A stretch of 64,000 nt of DNA from Casuarius casuarius (Eukaryota; Chordata; Aves; Casuariiformes; Casuariidae). The translations under genes were made by a program, and so were the position numbers. Positions 38,301-51,695 of this stretch are shown in pieces; the stretch's first letter is position 1, and every line of letters starts with the position of its first letter. The notes beneath the pieces were generated by a model. The model saw only the letters and a program-made list of their open reading frames with translations, did not search any database and was not told the origin of the DNA. The stretch lies in NCBI GenBank assembly GCA_003342895.1, contig PTFA01000011.1, forward strand, positions 5,616,134 to 5,680,133, in the 5' to 3' direction.

Positions 38301-41300
38301 TTACATTTTAACCTTCTCCGATGTCACTTTCCATAATTAATTAATACAGACTTAAAAGCTGGTTTCTGTCAAGTATGTCCATGGACATGGCCCAAAGTCA
38401 GTGATAAAGACTGATAGGACATTTTGAATACATGAAAATGAAAGTTGTCTCTTCTCTAAAGGGTGTTGAATACAGTTCACGACCTGATGTGTATACCATG
38501 GAGACTTGTTAGCCACNACAAAAGAAGTATATAAAATAAATGGAATATCTTCTTTAAATTGTCAGTTTGAGGGATTTGTCACTTTGGGTCTTTTTTCTTT
38601 TTCTTTTCTTTTTCTTCCCACTGTCCATAACATATTCCNGTAAAGATTTATATTCTGGCCTTTGTTGCCCAGGATCCTTGTCTCTTACCCTTTATGCTGG
38701 AAAAGGAAACTGTATATTAACGTAAATTGCCACTCCTGATACTTTTTTTCCCTTGACTGATAGTTTTCTATTACAGGCTTGCAAGAATTCAGGCTGGAAA
38801 GAAACTCAAGCATCTTGATTGAAAAGATTTGATTCATTCTTTTTGAATTCATGCTATCTAAATCACAGCAGGATGACTTGTAATCAAAGTTTTTCAAAAA
38901 GAACATAAATTTGGGGAAAAGGAAAAGGCCATTCAGCCCATTGCAAGTCATCTTGGTTAACACAGTTCCTCCAGAATAGTATCTCACTTCTTCTTTAATG
39001 ACCCCAGTGCCTTCAATTCCAAACTTGGCTCAGTAGGCTATTGAAAAATTGTATTTCTCTTTGAGTGAAAAGTGCTTCCTTGTGGTGGTTCTGAATCTCA
39101 TTTTTTCAGTCACTTCCATTTGTGCTTTCCCGTTCAGTCTTTTATACCCCGCCAAACAGTGAGTCAAGTGTTATTGAATAAGGTTTGCCACCCTGTATTT
39201 CTCAAAGTAGATGAGTTTGTAATTCTTTCTCAATTTTTATAATGAAAAAAAGGAACTAGGTTGTGATTAGGTATAGACATTTATAATACTGTACATTTCA
39301 ACCAGACTTCTCTTCTGCTTCTTTCCTCCAAAGTGTGTTTTAAACTACACTAACTAATCTTTTTAAATACTGGGATTCATTTTTTTCTCTTTAACCTTGT
39401 TGACTTTGCTTTTCTGCACCCAGTGTGACACACACACTACAGCAAAATATTAGCCTTTAAAGATTTTTGGTTTAGTGCCTTATAGAAATAAAACTATAGC
39501 AGTACTCTCTTTATATTTCCAATACCTCTCTTAATTGTAACAAGGAAATATATTTTAGTCCTACTGCCAGAGGCACAGTACAGATGAGAGACATGCACCA
39601 GTTCCAGCCCCAACACTGTTGCAGCAGGCCTTGCACATTCAGTGTTTTCACGTGGTGCGCCAAGACACGCAATACACATTCACTCCAAAACCAACTCTAA
39701 AATACATCTTCGGCATGGCCTTTCATTATCATATACCCTTTGCATTGAACCCCTCCCCCCTTCCCAGTAAAGTATAGCAAACCCCTTGCAGGGCTCCCAG
39801 ATGGGGCTTAGAGGGGACGCCAGCCACATCCCAGGGAGTACTGCTGCTCCTGCCCGTTCAGAGGGAGCCACCCTGGAGCCGTGTGGATACAAGCCAGTCT
39901 CACCAACTCCCACAGTACCGACTTTTCTCCATGGTGCAGTCTCCAAAGACAGCACAGACACAGGCACCCAAAACAGCTAATGCAGCAAGGTAAAGGGATG
40001 ATTAGGCATTTGATGTTGATGCTCTGAAAACTGCTAAAATAATATCTTACATAAATCTTATATAAATAAGAGCTCCCTCTTCTGTATTCACTATAGTCAC
40101 AATCCTCAGGTTGTTAGGTTTTTATACTTGGAGAAAACCAAGTTGCAATCTGCACAGAAATCTATTTGGTGATGGTTTAAAAATCAGGTAAAAGATCAAA
40201 TGGATTACGGATACATAAATCTGTTCTAGATTCAAAAAAACTGAGGCATTTAATCTGACATAATTTTATAAGCAAAAATTAGTAGGCCAGATTAAATCAT
40301 CTCCAAAGTCACCCTTTGTAGATTTTGCTTTATTTTACTGTTCTGGTGATATTGTTCTGTAGCTTAAAGTTCTACCAAGGTCATCTTTCATCCAAAAAAC
40401 TTAATAAAATTAGTATCAATTTTGTATTTTGTGAAGTTCACACTGGAAGTTATTAACTGTGTTTCAAGTGAAGTGTCAGAGAAAGCAAGGGCAGGCAGAG
40501 CAATCTTTTCAGCTTCAAAGGCACAGTTGATGACTTTAGTTCACTGGTTAGTGAGGAAGACGTGCATTTTTTATGAAAGGTGTTACTAATAAATTTGAAA
40601 CTATGAGTATTTTTCTCTCCTTTTCATTTCCTTTCTCATTTTTAGACCTTGTCTGCATCATTTCAGTCTTTTTTTTTAACATTGTACATGACATTGGCAT
40701 AGTTAACTTTACTGTCATTGCCTTAACTGTAATGATACTTAGTTGTACACTTTTGCTTTAATAGCGAAGCGCTGCTTCAGTTTCATGAAAGCGCAGGACA
40801 TACCAAAATCTGCCTTAAATAGTAGCTTTAGAAAAAACATCTTATTTTTTTCTGGTATCTTTAAATANCACAAACATTTCTCCAAAAGAAAAGAAAAAAA
40901 GATTTAAGAACAGGTCAACCTTGTGCTTTGATACATATTAAATACACCAACAATGAAACATACTCTACAAAAACCCTTTGCCTAATCTTTCTCCCTGGTA
41001 AAGAAACCTACTATACTTCCCTTAAAATTCAGCATTAAAGATGTGCTTGGCAACGCACATACCTTTCAAACAAACCAAATAAAACGTAAGTCTTACTAAG
41101 CTCCTAATGATCATGGATTCAGTTCTGCCAAATGAAGTCCAACAATAAACTTTGACACATACTTACGGGGGTCTTCTTTACAATGACTATGCACCCTTGA
41201 GAAGAGATAATATATGGAATGAGAAGCTTCTTTACTGAAGAAAGGTTTAACAAGAACTAATGTACGGTTGTTAAAATCAGAGAAATTTAATTGAGGAGCA

Positions 41301-44300
41301 AGGCTTCAATTTGTAACAATGAAGATAGATAACCCTTGAAGAGAAACACCAAGGGAAACAGTGGATTCTCCGCATCTATGAGTCCTCAAATTAAGACTAG
41401 ATATGTTCTGATGAATGTTCTTTAAAAAAATAAAAGTTTCTCCTCATTACAAATCTATATAAGTGAAGTCTATAAAAGAATTTACATTAACTGATCTAGT
41501 AGTTCCCTCTGAATAGCACATTAAACTGAATATAGTCTCACTGAAAATTAATGAGCTTATTTATGTAGAGAGTACTACATACAAGAAAGGGTACTATAGC
41601 CTGTTCTCCTGTAGAAGAAATTCTTCACAAATCTGCAGGTGACTCTCAAGTTCCGGAGGGGGGTGGGGCGGAAGTCCCTGCAGGCAACACTGACAATCCA
41701 CAAAATTTAGTCTGTCTCTCTTCAGACTGGCAAATCTGAATTCATACAAACCTGAAAACTATCTGTCATCTAGGCAGGATAAACTCATTTAACCAATTTT
41801 CTAACTGCTTGCAGAGCTGTAAGTACTTGATTCAAAAGTCTCTTAAAATCAATGGAATTCTGACTCTTAAAGTGGCATTTATGAGGTAGAAATATCTAAA
41901 CTTTTTTTGTTATTTTTGAATGTCACAATAATATTAAGCATTATTAGAGTATGAAATGAATACGAATAATGTAGGTTTCATGTCCCACTAACGTTTGACT
42001 ATTGAAAATGACTATACCTTAAGAAAGTGGAGGAAACATTATGACACAGGTCAACAGTCAATTNCAGATTAGACAAAAATGGGCAGTACTTTGGCAGTCT
42101 TTGGTATACATATTCTTTGATGTTATGCTTTATGCAGAGGTTTGACACTGATGGTTTTAGCCTTTTCCATATACATTTTTGAAAGGCCTGTTTAATCCAG
42201 ATTTCTTTACTGTTTGTGAGGAAGCTGGGCAGAAAGAAGGTAATATCCTGCTATCAGTGGCACCTGGGGTAAATTCTAAGGCTAAATTCTGAGTGAAGAA
42301 TATTCAGAAAACATTGTTTTTTGCAGAAAGTGAGTGTGCTTCGCACGGAAGGGACTCTTAATTTGGAAACTCTCTAGTACTGTTAGATTACAATAGAAAG
42401 TGTTAGACTGTACAATTCATATGCAGTAGAAAAAATCAGCATGATCAGTGCTCAGGTTAGGAATGTTTGAATTCCTGACGCAGTACTGATGCACTTAGGA
42501 GCTGAGTAATCTTCACTAATCTTCATCAGACCATCAGCCAATTGTGATACTTATCTGTACACTGTTGCATTTTGGGTTAAGTGATAATCCATCAAGGCTG
42601 GAAATCACTGTATACTTTTTAAGTTGCATACTTCATTACTGCAGGCAGGCTGGATGGATTTGTCAGCATTAGAAATACTTGTTCCAGATACACAGAGAAG
42701 GTTCCTAATACATAATATTTTCATATTTCTTTTCCTCCATGTCTTCAAGCTGCCTGTGTTGTAATCTACCCCTCGTGTTCATAATGTTCATTTACATGGT
42801 AACCTCCTTGGAGTGTGGAATCTGTCTTCATTTGTGCTCAAATGCAACATGTTTGTTCCATGAATAATATGACCAAGTGTAACAACTACAATCTCCATTT
42901 TGTATCAAGAAAACTGTCAAGTAGAGGAAGCTACAATTTCCTAAATTGCAGATCGTTTTTCTTCAGCTTGTGTAAGATGAAAATTGAAACATCCAGGTAT
43001 ATTTCATGGTTGTATTCCCAGAATTTTCATCTGTGGCTGGATTACTTCGGTGCTGTGCATGTTATTGAAGATTTACTCTTTGACTGACATAACTACAAAG
43101 GTACTTCCAACATTATTTGAGAACTGGGAATTTTACACAGAAACAACACTTGGTTTTGGTTTCAGTCTGCTCACAACATAAACATAAGAATATTTGCATT
43201 TTGTAGGATGTAGTGATAATGGAGTTTCACATTTAGTTTCACACTGCATGAAAAAGTACCTCCTTTACTAACTGCAATCTGATGCTACTTATTGCCCTGT
43301 TGTCCTAATTCATGTGAGCCATAGGAAGATATCTTTTGTGGCTGCAGCTATATCCAGCAGTGCTAGCCTTAACTCCAAAAAATGCATCAATTACTTTTAT
43401 ACAGCCTCTTGCCAGAAGCTAACATGTTTTTGGTTTAACATCACCAAGCACGTGAGCATTTACCATTTGCCACGATTCTGTTTGTCAATGGACTTACTGA
43501 AGTTAATGTTTTTAGAAATCTGTAGGAATCTAGCTATCAAAGTAGGAAACTTTGCTTTTTTGATTTGCTTCCTATGGGGAGATAGCGCAGCATCATGAGG
43601 CTGAAACATGGCAGGAACACCTGAGGACTCCTCATTTTAATTTTATTGCATCTATTAAATCTGTGTGCATGATCCATTGAACTAACATTTGCAAAAGACA
43701 CTTTCAAGGTGTTATAAGAAGGCTTTTCCTGGCTATGTATCTATCAGAGCTTAAAAACAAAGAGCTCTTTGAGCTAGAACAGATGCTCCAATTTCCTTTG
43801 TTGATCTTAATTTTGTGAGCTTTGAGAATTCACAGCATTAAGTGTACCACTTAATGGCTAGTGGGATGAAATCCCAATAATTATTGCTTAAGCAAGGGGA
43901 CAAATAGTTTACGTCCCCTCAAATGGGCATTGTGGACTGCTAGCCTTTTGAAAAGGTATTTTATGCACTTAAGAAACTGCAGGTACTTAAGAAACCACCT
44001 AGCACCCGAGGAGCCAGACAAGGTACAGACACATGAGGACTGCACAGGTATACATTAGAAGAATATTTTCTTGAGAAAAAGCTGGCAGACTAGACTTAAA
44101 GGTAAACATAAGAGAGCCTTTTTTGTATGTATTTTAGTCCTATTGTTTTTCTCTCTTCCCAACAACTCTAGAAATTAGTAAGAGTCATGCAACTTAAACA
44201 GCAAGTGAAATCAAATGAGCTATAATATATTAAAGGAGTCAGGAGAAATATTCANGGATCTGCAAAGAAACAGGCAGAACTAATAACAATTCATCTTCTT

Positions 44301-47300
44301 TGCTNATATTGGACAAAAGTATCATGCATTCCCCAGCACATGGTACACTTTTGGTGCTTCCTGCAAGTACCACAGAAGAGAGGNACAAGAGTACCTAATC
44401 TTTTTCTTCTTCTTAACTCTTGGTTCTGATTTGCTCAGATTCCCACAAACTTCAGGTTTGAACCCCATTGCAGCAGGTACGTTTTAATACTTTAAGTTCA
44501 ACTGTTTGGTCCTGAAACAGCTTCTTTCAAGTCTTGTCATCTTGCTCTCTGCTCTCCAAATACATTGGGATCTCTGCTTTGGGTTTCTACTGAGTTTGCC
44601 CTCCCTGTTACCCAGGTGCTTAGGATTTGGGCAAGGAACTGATGAGCTGAGACCACACACAAACATAGCTGCGGAGTCTTCCTTCCAGTATAGGAGCCCT
44701 AGGTGCCAGAGAGCACAAGGAAAAGGGGGCAGACAGTGCTACACTCTTGTATCTTCCCTCTGAATCTGGATTAGCTGGTAATGGACTTTGGGGAATCAGG
44801 CAGAGGCAGCAGTCATCCCCCACTGCATTCCCAGTCGCCGCTATTTAGCCAAGGTGTGGAAGGGTGCTTGCTCTCTGTTCCTGGCATCTGCACCACTTGG
44901 TTGGCGTGTTGGTTAGGGAACGCTTCCTGGCTACTATTCAGCTGCAGCTTGCTGATGTTTCACTGGAGTAAGATTTATGTCTGACCGGAGACATCCCTAA
45001 GGTTTCATGATTCAGATAAAGAGGCTTGTAAAATAGGTTTGGGCTTTAATAATGGTCTAACTTAGATTTATCATGCTTTATTAGCACATCTCCTAAACAG
45101 CTGGCCATCAAGCAGCATAAAAAGTAAAGGTAATGAAAGAAGTAATTATAAGATCAAGAGATATCAGTTCTTGCAGGATGGGTGCTAAAGTCTTGCTTGA
45201 GTATCTGTTGGGAAAAAAATAGCCTGAAGGACTGTCCAGATTCTCGTTTTGAAGCACCAATTGTTTGGTTTACTGGGAAATCTAGTGGTTGGTAAACCAG
45301 TACAAGAATATTATAAGTGAGGGAAGATAAGAAGGAAGAAATAAAAACTGGAAAGTTGCAATTTCCTTGTCTGGTTTGAGTTAAAACAGACACAAATTAG
45401 TTTTTATGTTAGTGCTACAGCTATAAAGTCGTATATAAAAAAATAGCTGTTTAGCAAACTGTCATACAAAACTGTTTTTAACATTAGACAACAGTAATTT
45501 TATTTATTATCAGAGGTGAATGCAAGTAAGCGCACACAGCTATACTTAAGATATAACTCTATCCTTATCTCCCTTGTCCCTCACATATTCTATACCTCCT
45601 TTGTTGTTTACTTCTGTCGGTATCTCAAAGTACCAAACTACATTAATTAGGTTATATGAAATAAAAATGAAATCGCAAAGAACTGCTAACGATTAATATT
45701 CTTTTGATATGAAGAGAATTGAGGAACAGAAGTACCTCCCAAGCAATTCTCACAGTTTAACTGGCTATAAAGAAAGAGGTATTCTGGACTTTTTTTTTCT
45801 TTTCTCATATAGATTCCAGGATAAAAAGGGGGAGAAGAAGAAAGTAATGTAACTTTCTAGCTAAGATTGTTGAAATTTATGATATTAAATAGAAATACTC
45901 AATTGAATTTAAATTAAATGTATAATGTTTATCAAAATGATCATACCCTCAGACCCTTCCTTAATCCACTGTAAACGTTTCTTCTAAATTTATTTTCCTA
46001 GATCTCATTTAAGAAATCTTTCTTTTACATGAGAACCAAAAAACAATAAAAGCAGAGTGCAATAAAACATGGATTTCACTCTGATTTTTTTATTTATATA
46101 GATGTGTATATTCATTGACTTTTTGGACACCTTGACTATTAAATAAACTCTTGAACCTCATAGTGCAGCTGCCTGGGAACAGCCTCATATCTCTGTTATG
46201 TGCAATGACTTTTGGAGATGTTTTTAGGCATTGCTATATAAAGCTTCGAACATTCTGGCACAGTCATTATACAAGTGAGTCAGCTGAGACTGAGTCAGCC
46301 AGATATGTGCAACAGAACTGAAATCCAATAAATAATGGATTCCTATCTTTTGAATTTAGGAAGCTTTTGCAATGTTACTTCTGTACCTATTTTTGGTTTT
46401 GTTTGTGAGATTTCCATCTTCAACAGTAAGTCAATGTTACAAAGTTTTATCATCTCTTGGACTTTTTTCTTGCCAGGAAAGGGATTCAAATTTAAAAAAA
46501 TTGCAGGGGGGGTAAAAAAAAAGGATTGACATAATCCCAGCCTATGGGCAGGTCCTGGGTACATCTGTGTTTAAAAATAGAGAACACAAGGTTTTCTCCT
46601 TTGTGATTCCAAAAACATGAAGAGTTGTTCTGACCTGGGAGGGCACTTCCTAGACTGCTAATCACCTTCCCTCTTTGCCTACAGGACTATGAAAGACTGG
46701 CACAGAACCAGCTAAATTAGTTTTTTGCTAACAAAGGACTCATCAACAAAATCCCTCATTTTATTGCTGGGGATAAATTCACATTCCTCTTCCTAGTCAC
46801 AAAAGGAAACATTAGTATGGCGAGGGGTACAGCTTTCACAAATAACATAAAATAAATCTGCTAGAAAGGAAACTATTCATACAGTGTATGAATTCTTTCC
46901 TTAGTCCTCTAGACTTGTTTCTTCTCATACATTTTAGTCTCATTTTGTTGTACACTCCTCAACATGGTTATTAGGCTTTAAGACATCCTTGACAAATATA
47001 TAAAGGACTATACTCTTCTCTGACATCAAATTATGTTTAGGTTTTTTGANTTAGCAGGTGATGTACCAGCAAAAGAATCATTAATTCCTGCAGGAATGAG
47101 CACAAAAGCAAGCATACGTTTGTCTGAGAAAGTGAAAAGTTTGACTAAGGAGGATGTTTATGAAATATCATGCTATCATCCAAATGGATCTGTAGGTTTT
47201 TTTCATACTGTTTACTAAACTCCAGGCAAAAGAAGACAGACCTGGGTCACCGTTCCAGAATTAACTGATGATGTTCAGATTATGTTTTTTCCATGAATTC

Positions 47301-47587
47301 AGGCTTTTGNTAACGATGAAGTACAAACATTGTAATGTAAATTGTCTTAAATTTGCAGACTTTCTGGGCTCTTTATATCCTGTATTACATTCCTTTAAAG
47401 GCATTTCCTGTGACTGGGTGTGGAGTAACACACCTTCAAGGTGGACCATGTAAAAGTCTTCTAGAGTAGACGAATGTCTTTTAAAATTTAGCTGAACACA
47501 AACTGGTGGTTCAGAAATACCAAGTCATAATTTTAGAACAGAATTAGAGAAATCCAGCCAGCAAGAATATTATGATGTCAGTAATTG

Positions 47588-47639
47588 GAAATCCAGTCCA
47601 AAGATATCTCAGTTGTTAGAAATCCAGGTCAAAGACATC
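47588..47639. repeat. 21-bp direct repeat, 31-bp period
   Basis: GAAATCCAGTCCAAAGATAT plus C (47588-47608) recurs as GAAATCCAGGTCAAAGACAT plus C (47619-47639), with three differences. Confidence 0.85.
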
Positions 47640-48029
47640 ATTAATTAGTATCTACTACTCTGTCATCTAGAGTAAACTTCTGTTTCTTTAAGGGATAAAG
47701 TAAGATAAAGAGAAATACTGCTTCCAACCTACCTGGAAGCCAAACACCCCCACCACCCCCATCTTTGAAGGCTGAAAAATATTCAATAACTTCTCCACTT
47801 TATGTCTGTAGGTACCTCTTCCTTAACACAATTCTTGCTGGAATAAGAAGCAGAAGTGCCAAAGGAAAATATGCTTATATGGTATTNTTGGCTTGGCTAT
47901 AAACAGATATTACCAAAAGTCTGATCCTCTCTAAAATGGTTCTTATGTATTTTCTGCATAAGGTGCCTTCAGCTTCCTCACAGATTATGTTTTTAAACTT
48001 CCTGCAGTTGTTCTCTGTGTTTGTGGGCA

Positions 48030-48120
48030 TCTTTCAGTGTGATACCTGCTATTAGAAACAGCACTCCAAATGTGGCCATTCATTGCTGTCTAAAGCACCA
48101 GCTACTTCAGCCTTGTCCTA
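48030..48120 (-). repeat. Possible ancient CR1 remnant
   Basis: The stretch with ACAGCACTCCAAATGTGGCC resembles the antisense CR1 phrase that normally reads like AACTGCACTCCAGGTGTGGTC. The similarity is short and the flanks are too decayed for a firm call. Confidence 0.35.
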
Positions 48121-50181
48121 ATCATTCATATACAGGAACACCATATTTCTTTGTTTTCATCTTTCATCTAATGTATTTATATACCCTTTTGTTGTTACAT
48201 TCCCATGCTTTTTTAGTTGTAATTAATTTTGCATCTTAACATTTCTGATTTATTTCTGGTTTCCTATAATATTTTTGCATACTGATATACACAGTGGTTT
48301 ATGCTTACAGCAGTCGGCCCTTGTGATTCTTTTTTGATTTCTTAGATTGTAAGACAGACAAGCTCATGAGTCTGTTCTGTGCTTCCTGTTTTTCCTTTGC
48401 TTTGGGATAGACTGTCATTTTATTTTTCTTTCAATACGATCTTTTCAAGAAACAGCTTTCCTACACTACTTTATCCCTTAGATTACCTGCCCAAGAGACT
48501 CTATCTACCAGTTCCTTTAGTCTGAAGTAGTCTCATCTTCTCATTCATTCTCTTGGAAAAGTGAGCGCTGATCCTTCAGTGATTGATCACCTTCACCCAG
48601 ATTACCTTCCTTTTTTCACTTTTCTCTAAAACAGTATCTCTTTGTTATTGTAGTATCAAATTGCATGCATTCTAGTGTGTATTAGAGCTGAAGCTTATAA
48701 GAGGGTCCTCTTTTCCAAACTGTTTCCCTTAATGCTGGGCACACAAATGAGAATGAATATGCTTCAGAGTAACGGAAAATGATGCCCTACACTACATTTA
48801 GAGGTAACAGGATGCCTTAATACCATTTGTGCACTACATAATCACAACAGGGACATAACGTTTAGTTATAACAATATAAGGACAAGAAGAAAACAACTAA
48901 TTCAGGACAGCAGATGCCAACATGTAAAACCACTCATTTCATCTTTCCAGTACCCAAGCGCTCAGGAAGCTGGGAAGCTTCTGCTGCTTGACTCAAAACA
49001 CTGTTTATAACAGCATGATCATTCTTGTTGTTCTGTTCCACTTGCTGCTAGTCAGCCCTTTGAGCACTTGGCTGTTTCCTCCCTTTTTTCTGCAGGGCAA
49101 GGACTCTTACAACATATTTTTTCTTTTCACCTAAGCCAACATTTTTTCATACACTATGTAATATTAAGGCTTAAAAAATTATTTTCAGGTTTGATATCTG
49201 TTCAGTATTACATAGATGCCACCAAAGCACTATGAAGGAAGAAGCTCAGTGATATGTTACCATCACGATCTTCATACAGTGGACTTGTTTTTAGCTCAGG
49301 AAAAGCTTTCTAATTCTTGCAAATTAGGCAGGTCACCACAATTGACTCATAACAATGCTTCCAGAGAGAAAAGATTTCTTAACTCAGTCTTAACTTTCCT
49401 CATCACATGAATATTGCACTGTAATAATTGAATATTACATCCTCTCTCCTTGCACCATCCATGCCTTCAACAGACCACTATGGAATCACCGCCCATTTCA
49501 CTCACCATGGAGATTGTTAACTACTTCTTAACCAGAAGATGACAATCTGTGAAACTTGGCACATGTTTTCACTATTGAACAATTTCTGATCAATCACTGA
49601 ATACAGCAATAAAACTAAGCTCTATATTTTGCTCATAACAAAACAAAGCATTACTATAAACATCAAAAAGAAAACAAAAAGAAAAACAAAGATGGAGGGG
49701 ACAAGATATTTCAGCTCATTTACTGTAGTTTAGGTAAGATGAAGACACCCCTAAGGTAGGAATACCTTAAAATGGATCAAGCTAACAAGGGTAACAGAGT
49801 GTGATCTCTCTTTATTATCAAGCAGGATGACATCAACAGTAATTCCATATCCAAGACACTTATCTTGCTTTAAACATTAGTACCAAAATAACCAGTCTTA
49901 AAAGGTCACGTTTATTTAAAAATAGCTTGCTTGCATTTTGCATTAAAGTTAATTTACTAACTTAAAAAAAAATTAAATGCAAATGTATACAAATAATTTA
50001 AGCATCCTGTCAAAGTTCACATGCATATTGCTAGAGCAATAAAAACATTCAAGGTCATAGGAAATCTTTCTTAACCATGATAAGTACCATCACATGGATT
50101 ATTTTATTAAATATATAGATTGAACTAAAATGTTTGAACTCTCTCTTCAGCAAATTCTATCCTTTTTAAAAATCAAACCTA

Positions 50182-50231
50182 TAATTTCCTATTTACAATT
50201 TGTTTTTAATTTCCTATTTATAATGTGTTTT
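50182..50231. repeat. 25-bp tandem duplication next to the CADM2 stalk exon
   Basis: TAATTTCCTATTTACAATTT plus GTTTT (50182-50206) is followed directly by TAATTTCCTATTTATAATGT plus GTTTT (50207-50231). The two units differ at two positions. In gene sense the duplication begins 29 bp inside the intron, just after the 5' splice site at 50260. Confidence 0.9.
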
Positions 50232-50260
50232 TCAGGCCATAACAAAGAAGCATACTGTAC

Positions 50261-50380
50261 CTCTGGTGCTGATGGCTGTTGCCGATGTGGTTTTGCTGGT
50301 TGTTAAGGCTACAGTGGTTGTGACTGTTGCAGTGGTAAGGGAGGGGATGACAGTAGTGGGAAGCAAAGTGTTGAAAACAT
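50261..50380 (-). CDS. CADM2: CADM2 Thr-rich juxtamembrane (stalk) exon
   Basis: Exon of 120 bp, phase 1 at both ends. The acceptor AG is at 50382-50381 after a run of T and C on the minus strand (TTTTTTTTCCACTCACCAG), and the donor is AGAG/GTACAG with GT at 50260-50259. It encodes (D)VFNTLLPTTVIPSLTTAT, VTTTVALTTSKTTSA and TAISTR. Of 40 residues, about 15 are Thr and 4 Ser, with several Pro. This is the pattern of an O-glycosylated stalk that links the third Ig domain to the membrane. It corresponds to the NTLLPTT...TSATT segment of mammalian CADM2 as I recall it, with several substitutions, as expected for a less constrained stalk. Because both ends are phase 1 and the length is a multiple of three, including or skipping it keeps the frame. 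Alternative use of stalk exons is known in the CADM family. Here it is an inference. The next exon downstream is 39.8 kb away. Confidence 0.94.
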
Positions 50381-51474
50381 CTGGTGAGTGGAAAAAAAAT
50401 ATAAAATAAAATCATATCATGCAAACAAAGGAGAACCATAATAGTGGTTTAATTTGTAAATACAAGTATGTCGAAAATGACTAAATTAAAACGTGATTAA
50501 CATAAATTATTACAGGTACAATAGTGTACCTTTAAATTCTTGACATTATATCACTCTCAATTTTTTATCGTCAATCTTCTAGCATTCAGAATTTAAAACA
50601 CTGTTAAAATGACCAAGTTTCCACAGACTTGGAGAGTGAATGTTTAAGTGACAAGAATCCATTTCTTCACTGAGTCATTTTAAATGTCTCATACACTAGA
50701 AACCATATACAGATGAAACATGCTGTGTCAGAGTGGGGGATGAAAAAAATGACACCATCATGCTAAAATAAACACACATATGTTAACGAGAAATGGCTGT
50801 ATGTTAAAAACACCCACTTTCAGACAGACTTAATGGAAGGAAACAGGGGGGAAATTGCTACTAACTATAAGAGCCGCTTTTTCCGGATTGCTTTTCTTCT
50901 TCCCGCACATTTGTTTAAGATACAGTTGTCTGCTAAGATCCAGAGCAGAGTATATTTCAAAATCTTTATCCTAATTAGCAGGCAACGTCAATCATCCTTA
51001 ATACTCCAAGTTTATCGTTAATACACACAACAATATTTCAATCACCTCCAAAACAATTCGGAACTCCAAATCCAGAAAGGCTATTTACGTTAATATCACA
51101 AAATCTGAGGATACAAGCCAGAAAAGATGCAAAGTCCTGATGACGGCATCCTACAAAACCCTGCAACCCCTGATCAAGTACAGGTGTGCCACTGCTGCTT
51201 CATTGTTTAGGAACCAACACTCTCTGTTGCAAATGTTCCTGTACAGAGCAGAACATAAGCAGATGTGTAGATGGAAAATTCTCTGATTACCCTGCCAGAA
51301 GCAATAAAGAGCAGTATCACTTTGCTTATAAGGTGATTGCGGGTTTTAAAGAACAAACACACAAACAAAAAAACTGAAGAGAACTGGAGAAAAGCACTTT
51401 GGTGAGGAAATGAAAGGCATCTGACATTTTTCAGATCATTTATATCACAGGTTTAAAAGGAAAGAACCAGTTTT

Positions 51475-51695
51475 TGATCCGCTGATTGTGAGTAAACCAT
51501 TCCACACTGACTTCAGTGAAAATACTTCTGAAGGGTGCTATTCAGTGCAGTAAAAGCGTAAAAATCTGACCCGTGATCTATCTTCCCTCACTGTAGAAAG
51601 AAATGCAATTGGTGTCTGAGTACCATCAATTCTGACTAAAATCAATGGAAACGAAAGCAGTTCAGCACTTTACAGTATCAGGCCCAATACAAGAC
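51475..51695. repeat. Composite of old amniote repeat pieces
   Basis: Contains ACACTGACTTCAGTGAAAAT...AAAATCTGACCCGTG and then CTAAAATCAATGGAAACG...CAGCACTTTACAGTATCAGG with CCCAATAC. These phrases resemble the CATTGACTTCAATGG centre and the ...ATCAGGCCC ends of the same broad group of self-complementary repeats. Limits are approximate. Confidence 0.5.

Larger units (their letters stand above)
10500..50260 (-). other. CADM2: CADM2 39.8-kb intron between stalk and TM exons
   Basis: Intron of 39,761 bp bounded by GT (50260-50259) and AG (10501-10500) on the minus strand. It contains scattered CR1, MIR-like and palindromic repeat remnants, homopolymer runs and short direct repeats, listed individually. 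GC-richer patches with no recognisable content sit at about 12100-12600, 22040-22330, 28990-29180 and 39740-39960. I found no convincing extra exon. The short open frames in it look like chance frames or repeat remains. Confidence 0.9.

Noticed and set aside
38930..39440. Possible ancient LINE remnant
   Set aside because: Only vague resemblance to antisense CR1 wording, with no block long enough to support a call.
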